Source of the DNA: an uncultured Acetobacteraceae bacterium
GTDB lineage: Bacteria > Pseudomonadota > Alphaproteobacteria > Acetobacterales > Acetobacteraceae
Direction of reading: 5' to 3'
Assembly (NCBI GenBank): GCA_943912335.1
Contig: CALTUD010000022.1
Coordinates: 1 to 64,000, forward strand
Length of the DNA: 64,000 nt
Shown: positions 59,351 to 64,000 of the stretch, piece after piece
Position numbering within the stretch: position 1 is the first letter of the stretch
Layout: every line of letters begins with the position of its first letter
Translations under genes and position numbers: made by a program
The notes under the pieces: generated by a model
Told to the model about the DNA's origin: nothing
What the model saw: only the letters and a program-made list of their open reading frames with translations
Database searches by the model: none

Positions 59351-59888
59351 ACCGGACGCCGCCGTCGAGCGGGCGGCGATCATCCTGTTCGGCGCCGGGG
59401 TGCGCCCGGATGGCGAGCCCACCCTGACCCTGGCCCGGCGTATCGACGCCGCACGGCGTTTCGGCGAAACGCTGCCGATCCCGCCGCTTTATCTCCCCAG
59501 CGGCGGGATCGGCCGGCACCGCCCCGCGGAAGCCGAGGTGATGGCCCGCCGCCTCCGGCGCGACGGCGTTTCCCCGGACCGTATCCGCACCGACGCGGCG
59601 GCAAGCGACACGCTCGATACGGTGTTCAACACACGCGCCATGCTGCGCGATATCGGCCATCGCGGCCCCGTCTTCGCCGCCACCAGCGCCTACCATCTGC
59701 CGCGCTGCCTCGTTCTCTTGCGCCTGTCAGGCGTTGCCGCGAAGCCCGTGCCGCCACCGCCCGAGCCGGCCTCGCACCTGTTCCTGCGACGTTGGCGCTG
59801 GCGCCTGCGCGAGGTGCCGGCGCTGCCCTGGGACGTGCTGCTTCTGTTCGCTCGCGAACTGATCGACAGGCGGAAAACAAAACGTTAG
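59337..59888 (+). CDS. YdcF/DUF218 family protein
   Basis: The 183-residue protein from GTG 59337 overlaps the methyltransferase gene by 14 bases. DUF218 features are AAIILFGAGVRPDGEPT, LYLPSGGIGRHRPAEAEVMARRL, ASDTLDTVFNTRAMLRDIG and ATSAYHLPRCLVLLR. Relatives (YdcF, SanA, ElyC) are linked to SAM binding or envelope integrity. No signal peptide or N-terminal membrane helix is present, unlike SanA/ElyC. The C-terminal 40 residues are basic. Confidence 0.85.
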   Translation: MPRTEPDAAVERAAIILFGAGVRPDGEPTLTLARRIDAARRFGETLPIPPLYLPSGGIGRHRPAEAEVMARRLRRDGVSPDRIRTDAAASDTLDTVFNTRAMLRDIGHRGPVFAATSAYHLPRCLVLLRLSGVAAKPVPPPPEPASHLFLRRWRWRLREVPALPWDVLLLFARELIDRRKTKR

Positions 59889-59921
59889 TTATGCGGGCCG
59901 CTGTTCGGCCGGATCGTTCTC

Positions 59922-60800
59922 ATGCAAAGCCCGCTCGGCGCGGAAGCGCTCCACAGGACGTTCCGGGACCGGAGCGACGAGGCCTGGCTCGACATCCTGA
60001 TCTCCTCCCTGCGCGTGCCCGAGATCGACGGCGTGCGCATGCCGGGTTTCCCCGAGGACGCGCTGCAGCGCGAGATCCACGGCCATTCCGGCGAGGTCTC
60101 GCTGCATGAGGCGCACGTGTTCTTCCGCGAGGTGAAGAACTATTGCGCCTATGCCGGCCGGCCGCTGGCCCCGCATCGCACCCTGCTCGATTTCGGCTGC
60201 GGCTGGGGCCGCGTGCTGCGCCTGTTCATGAAGGATATCGAGCCCGCCAATCTGTTCGGCACCGACAGCACGTCGCGCTTCCTGACCGAGGCCCGCCGCT
60301 GCAATCCGAGCCTCAATTTCCTGTCCTGCAATCTGGTGCCGCCCACCGTGCTGGCGCCGGAAACGCTGGATTACGTCGTGAGCTGGTCGGTGTTCAGCCA
60401 TCTGGACGAGTTCCTCAGCCTGCGCTGGGTCGAGGAGTTCCACCGCCTGCTCAAGCCCGGCGGTCTGCTGCTGCTCACCACCCAGAGCCGACGTTTCATC
60501 GGCTTCTGCGCCGAGATGCGTCTCCGGCGCGCATCGGGCATCAAGCTCGAACATCCCTGGTACGAAGCCTGCGCCGACAGCTTCACCGACGAGCCGCTGG
60601 AGAACACGCGCTACGAGGCCGGCCACTTCCTCCATGCTTCTTCCACCCAGCCGCCGCATCCGCAATCGCATTACGGCGAGGCGGTGATCCCGCGCGGCTA
60701 CATCATCAAGAAATGGGGCCACCTGTTCCGTCTGGTGGATTTCCTGGACAACCCGGCTCGCCTGCCGCAGGTGCTGGTGGTGCTGCAAAAGCAGGGGTGA
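59922..60800 (+). CDS. SAM-dependent methyltransferase
   Basis: The 292-residue class I methyltransferase has a SAM loop at LLDFGCGWGRVLRLF (about residues 88-102), acidic FGTDSTSRF, and VSWSVFSHLDEFLSLRWVEEFHRLLKPGGLLLLTT. The N-terminal 80 residues form a helical cap and the C-terminal part carries YGEAVIPRGYIIKKWG. It is the second methyltransferase in this run and starts 33 bases after the YdcF gene. The substrate is unknown; the type is common in surface glycan modification. Confidence 0.85.
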   Translation: MQSPLGAEALHRTFRDRSDEAWLDILISSLRVPEIDGVRMPGFPEDALQREIHGHSGEVSLHEAHVFFREVKNYCAYAGRPLAPHRTLLDFGCGWGRVLRLFMKDIEPANLFGTDSTSRFLTEARRCNPSLNFLSCNLVPPTVLAPETLDYVVSWSVFSHLDEFLSLRWVEEFHRLLKPGGLLLLTTQSRRFIGFCAEMRLRRASGIKLEHPWYEACADSFTDEPLENTRYEAGHFLHASSTQPPHPQSHYGEAVIPRGYIIKKWGHLFRLVDFLDNPARLPQVLVVLQKQG

Positions 60801-60971
60801 GCGCAGGGAAACGGATCGGGGCCGAATGGCGGCGAGATTGACAGCCGGTAAGGTCGTCCTTCATCTCACGCACCGATACCGGATGTTTCGACACGCCGGG
60901 ATGTTGGCCCATACGGGGAAAGGAGCGGTGCGAACCGCATCCGGCGCCCATCCAACTGGATACATGTTCCC
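60801..60971 (+). promoter_or_regulatory. Upstream region of the fab cluster
   Basis: A perfect TTGACA lies at 60838-60843, about 130 bases before fabD. No good -10 hexamer is found at the right spacing (TCATCT at 60861-60866 is the nearest). No FadR/FabR-like palindrome was recognised. Confidence 0.35.
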
Positions 60972-61949
60972 ATGCCCGTGCACGCTTTCATGTTCCCTGG
61001 TCAGGGAAGCCAGTTCGCTGGAATGGGCCGCGATCTGGCCGCCGCCTTCGGTGCCGCGCGCGAAGTGTTCCAGGAAGTGGATGACGCGCTGGACGAGAAG
61101 CTCAGCAAGCTCATGTTCTCCGGCCCGATCGAGGAACTCACCCTCACCCAGAACACCCAGCCGGCGCTGATGGCCATGTCGCTCGCCGTGCTGCGCGTGC
61201 TGGAAACCGAGGGCGGGTTCAAGCTGGCGGACAAGGCCACCCTGGTCGCCGGCCATTCGCTCGGCGAATATTCCGCCCTAGCCGCCGCCGGCTCTTTCGG
61301 CGTGGCTGAGGCCGCGCGGCTGCTCCGCCTGCGTGGCACCGCGATGCAGAAGGCCGTGCCGCCCGGAGAAGGCGGCATGGCGGCGCTGATCGGCGTGGAT
61401 CTGGACCAGGCCCAGGCGATCTGCACCGAAGCCGCCCCCGTGCCGGGCGAGGACGGCGCCGCCTCCACGCGCAGCGAATGCATCCAGGTCGCCAACGACA
61501 ATGGCGGCGGTCAGGTGGTGATCTCCGGTGCCGCCGGCGCCGTGGCCCGCGCGATCGACATCGCCAAGGCGCGGGGCGTGAAGCGCGCCATGCCGCTGCC
61601 CGTCTCCGCCCCGTTCCATTGCGCGCTGATGGCCCCCGCCGCGGACGCCATGGGCGAGGCGCTGGAGCGCGCCACCATCCACGCGCCCTCCGTGCCGCTG
61701 CTGGCCAACGTCACCGCCGCAAAGGCCACCGACCCGGATCGCATCCGTACCCTGCTGGTGGAACAGGTCACCGGCACGGTGCGCTGGCGCGAAAGCGTCG
61801 CCGCCATGACCGCCATGGGCGTGGACAGTTTCGTCGAGCTGGGTGCGGGCAAGGTGCTGTGCGGTCTGGTGCGTCGCATCGCCCCGGACGCCACCACGCG
61901 TTCGGCCGGAACCCCCGACGAGATCGAAGCGCTGCTCAAGGCGCTCTGA
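60972..61949 (+). CDS. fabD: Malonyl-CoA:ACP transacylase FabD
   Basis: The 325-residue enzyme loads malonyl groups onto acyl carrier protein. It begins with FMFPGQGSQFAGMG and has the nucleophile in GHSLGEYSALAAAG (Ser96) and the catalytic His in PVSAPFHCALM. The C-terminal FVELGAGKVLCGLVRR is typical. It opens the fabD-fabG-acpP-fabF cluster, the standard alphaproteobacterial order. fabG follows 28 bases later. Confidence 0.98.
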   Translation: MPVHAFMFPGQGSQFAGMGRDLAAAFGAAREVFQEVDDALDEKLSKLMFSGPIEELTLTQNTQPALMAMSLAVLRVLETEGGFKLADKATLVAGHSLGEYSALAAAGSFGVAEAARLLRLRGTAMQKAVPPGEGGMAALIGVDLDQAQAICTEAAPVPGEDGAASTRSECIQVANDNGGGQVVISGAAGAVARAIDIAKARGVKRAMPLPVSAPFHCALMAPAADAMGEALERATIHAPSVPLLANVTAAKATDPDRIRTLLVEQVTGTVRWRESVAAMTAMGVDSFVELGAGKVLCGLVRRIAPDATTRSAGTPDEIEALLKAL

Positions 61950-61977
61950 CGTTTCCCACCAGAAGGAACCTCCCTCC

Positions 61978-62718
61978 ATGTTCAGGCTCGACGGCCAGCT
62001 CGCTCTGGTGACCGGCGCGTCCGGCGGCATCGGCGCCGCCATCGCCCGCGCCCTGCACAACCAGGGCGCCACCGTGGCGCTGTCCGGAACCAGACGCGAA
62101 GCGCTGGACGCGCTGGCGGCCGAGCTGGGCGAGCGCGCCGTGGTGTGCCCCGCCGACCTGTCCGATCCGGCGGCGCCCGATGCGCTGGTGGCCGCGGCCG
62201 AAAGCGCCTCCGGCCTGCCGCTCTCGATCCTGGTCAACAATGCCGGCATGACGCGCGACGGCCTCGCGCTCCGCATGAAGGACGAGGACTGGGCGCGGGT
62301 GATGGAGGTCGATCTGGCCGCCCCGTTCCGCCTCGCCCGCACGGCGCTCAAGGGCATGCTGCGACGCCGCGCCGGACGCATCATCTCGATCGGCAGCATC
62401 GTCGGCACCACCGGTAATGGCGGTCAGGCCAACTACAGCGCCGCCAAGGCCGGTCTGATCGGCATGAGCAAGGCGCTGGCGCAGGAGGTCGGCTCGCGCG
62501 GCATCACGGTGAACGTGGTGTCGCCCGGTTTCGTCGCCACGGCGATGACCGAAGTGTTGCCGGAAGAGCAGAAGCAGAAGCTTTCCGCTTCCATTCCGCT
62601 GGGACGGATGGGAACCCCCGACGACATCGCCGCCGCAGTGGTTTATCTTAGCTCCGCCGAGGCCGGCTGGGTCACCGGCGCCACACTTCACGTCAATGGC
62701 GGCATGGCGATGAGTTGA
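61978..62718 (+). CDS. fabG: 3-oxoacyl-ACP reductase FabG
   Basis: The 246-residue short-chain dehydrogenase has NADPH loop TGASGGIG (12-19), VNNAG (87-91), and catalytic Ser140, Tyr153 and Lys157 in the SIGSIVG..NYSAAKAG region. The C-terminal GGMAMS is as in most FabG. It reduces 3-oxoacyl-ACP in chain elongation. A GAAGGA site precedes the ATG. Confidence 0.98.
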   Translation: MFRLDGQLALVTGASGGIGAAIARALHNQGATVALSGTRREALDALAAELGERAVVCPADLSDPAAPDALVAAAESASGLPLSILVNNAGMTRDGLALRMKDEDWARVMEVDLAAPFRLARTALKGMLRRRAGRIISIGSIVGTTGNGGQANYSAAKAGLIGMSKALAQEVGSRGITVNVVSPGFVATAMTEVLPEEQKQKLSASIPLGRMGTPDDIAAAVVYLSSAEAGWVTGATLHVNGGMAMS

Positions 62719-62864
62719 ACCCTGGCTTCCGTTTCGATGTCGCCTTGGCGCACGATCGGGAACCATGCTAAGCGCCCGCAGCTTCGTCCGGAGCGGGTGT
62801 CGTAAGACTTGAGGACGAACGAGTTAAAACCGCCCGGTCCAGGGGCAGACAGGAAGCAGAACAG

Positions 62865-63104
62865 ATGAGCGAAATCGCCGATAGGGTTAAGAAGATCGTG
62901 GTCGAGCACCTCGGCGTCGAGGAAAGCAAGGTGACCCCCGAGGCTTCCTTCATCGACGACCTGGGCGCCGACAGCCTGGACACGGTCGAGCTGGTGATGG
63001 CCTTCGAGGAAGCCTTCGGCGTGGAGATCCCCGAGGACGCCGCCGAGAAGATCAGCACCGTGAAGGATGCGATCGACTACATCGAGAAGCAGAAGGCCGC
63101 CTGA
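62865..63104 (+). CDS. acpP: Acyl carrier protein AcpP
   Basis: The 79-residue acidic four-helix protein has the phosphopantetheine attachment serine in GADSLDTVELVM (Ser37). It carries acyl intermediates between Fab enzymes. The gap after fabG (146 bases) is longer than others in the cluster, so acpP may have its own promoter, as is common for this abundant protein. Confidence 0.99.
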   Translation: MSEIADRVKKIVVEHLGVEESKVTPEASFIDDLGADSLDTVELVMAFEEAFGVEIPEDAAEKISTVKDAIDYIEKQKAA

Positions 63105-63146
63105 GCGCTCCCGCGCCCAGATCCCTTTTGTTTCAGGATACGGCAC

Positions 63147-64000
63147 ATGGCGTCTGACAGAATCGACACGAACCGGACCGCACGGCGACGCGTCGTCGTC
63201 ACCGGAATGGGTATCGCCAGTCCACTCGGGATTGGCCTCGAGAATGTTTGGCGCCGTTTGCTCGCCTCCGAATCGGGCATCGGACGCATCACCGCGTTCG
63301 ATGCGTCCGATCTTCCGGCCCAGGTGGCCGGAGAGGTCCCGGAAGGCCCCACCGCCGAAGGCAGGCTGACGCTCGGCGAATGGGTCCCCCACAAGGACCA
63401 GAAGAAGATGGACCGCTTCATCCATCTCGGCATGGTCGCCGCCACGGAAGCGGTGCGCGACAGCGGCTGGGAACCGAAGACCGAACAGGACCGGGAAGAC
63501 ACCGGCGTCATGATCGGCTCCGGGATCGGCGGCCTCCAGTCCATCTACGAAGCCTCGATCACCGTCCATGAGGGCAAGGCCCGGCGCATCTCGCCGTTCT
63601 TCATCCCGTCCGCGCTGATCAACCTCATTTCCGGTCACGTCTCCATCACCTTCGGGTTCAAGGGACCGAACCATTCCGCCGTTACCGCCTGCGCCACCGG
63701 CGTGCACGCGATCGGCGATGCCGCGCGCCTCATCATGCTGGGCGATGCCGAGGTGATGGTCGCAGGCGGCGCCGAAGCCGCCGTATGCGCGCTGGGGATC
63801 GCCGGTTTCTGCGCGTCCCGCGCCCTGTCCACCGGCTTCAACGACACGCCCGAGAAGGCCTCCCGCCCGTGGGACCGCGACCGTGACGGCTTCGTCATGG
63901 GCGAAGGCGCCGGCGTGGTGGTGCTGGAAGAATACGAACACGCCAAGGCACGCGGCGCCAAGATCTACGGCGAGGTGGTCGGCTACGGCTTGTCCGGCGA
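63147..64000 (+). CDS. fabF: Beta-ketoacyl-ACP synthase II FabF, 3' end outside the window
   Basis: The first 284 codons are present. The thiolase-fold enzyme starts RRRVVVTGMGIASPLG and has the active-site cysteine in AVTACATGVHAIGDA (Cys182) and RPWDRDRDGFVMGEGAGVVVLEEYEHA. The two catalytic histidines and the rest lie beyond position 64000. It condenses malonyl-ACP with acyl-ACP. The gap after acpP is 42 bases. Confidence 0.97.
   Translation, partial: MASDRIDTNRTARRRVVVTGMGIASPLGIGLENVWRRLLASESGIGRITAFDASDLPAQVAGEVPEGPTAEGRLTLGEWVPHKDQKKMDRFIHLGMVAATEAVRDSGWEPKTEQDREDTGVMIGSGIGGLQSIYEASITVHEGKARRISPFFIPSALINLISGHVSITFGFKGPNHSAVTACATGVHAIGDAARLIMLGDAEVMVAGGAEAAVCALGIAGFCASRALSTGFNDTPEKASRPWDRDRDGFVMGEGAGVVVLEEYEHAKARGAKIYGEVVGYGLSG

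Overview
The window is chromosomal DNA from a GC-rich alphaproteobacterium, most likely an acetic acid bacterium or close relative (Acetobacteraceae). This is inferred from protein style (UrcA-family secreted protein, two TonB receptors, NodT-type efflux lipoprotein, Vgr-related HExxH protein, rhizobial-type asparaginase) and from short paired-hairpin extragenic repeats of a kind I associate with this family. The genus is not resolved. No rRNA operon, CRISPR array, prophage or intact insertion sequence was found. Both window edges cut a gene: tRNA-Gly on the left and fabF on the right.

Layout, left half. 0-1 kb: 3' part of tRNA-Gly(GCC), then a gene-poor, apparently eroded stretch. 1-4.6 kb: small secreted or membrane proteins, an M20 dipeptidase and secB. 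4.9-9.7 kb: a three-component drug efflux operon (HlyD adaptor, DHA2/EmrB pump, NodT outer-membrane channel) with a divergent TetR/CerR regulator. 9.7-14.7 kb: a glycine-zipper lipoprotein, leuA with a probable leader-peptide attenuator, an LRR-protein kinase and a sulfotransferase-like protein. 14.8-19.1 kb: small Cys-repeat protein, YceI, WrbA and a TonB receptor that ends in a strong terminator. 19.1-26.6 kb: membrane protein, fluoride-riboswitch-controlled crcB, a CocE/NonD acylase with an ABM monooxygenase, an ATP-grasp-like orphan, a four-Cys miniprotein and an S10 carboxypeptidase. 26.6-27.8 kb is largely without genes.

Layout, right half. 27.8-32.7 kb: a zinc alcohol dehydrogenase, then an acyl-CoA dehydrogenase / PIG-L deacetylase / NodS-like methyltransferase run facing a family-2 glycosyltransferase. 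This set recalls the enzyme logic of lipo-chitooligosaccharide synthesis and is the best candidate here for an undescribed small pathway. 32.9-41.8 kb: aldo-keto reductase, egtB-egtD (ergothioneine), ABM protein, mutarotase, cysQ, asparaginase, formate/nitrite channel, ArfB. 41.8-49.4 kb: diguanylate cyclase, bioB, siderophore-type TonB receptor, UrcA protein, sucCD. 49.9-55.4 kb: a ferritin-like protein and an M13 metallopeptidase flanked by paired-hairpin repeats, then a distinctly AT-rich island with a DUF2235 (Tle1-like) lipid-anchored hydrolase that looks horizontally acquired. 55.4-60.8 kb: divergent mntR/mntH around a perfect 16-bp palindrome, then a tight run of a leaderless OpuAC-like binding protein, two methyltransferases and a YdcF protein. 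61-64 kb: the fatty-acid synthesis cluster fabD-fabG-acpP-fabF.

Regulatory elements supported by sequence are the fluoride riboswitch, the MntR-type operator, the leuA leader, two rho-independent terminators with U-tracts, one long terminator-like hairpin without a U-tract, and several inverted repeats in promoter regions.
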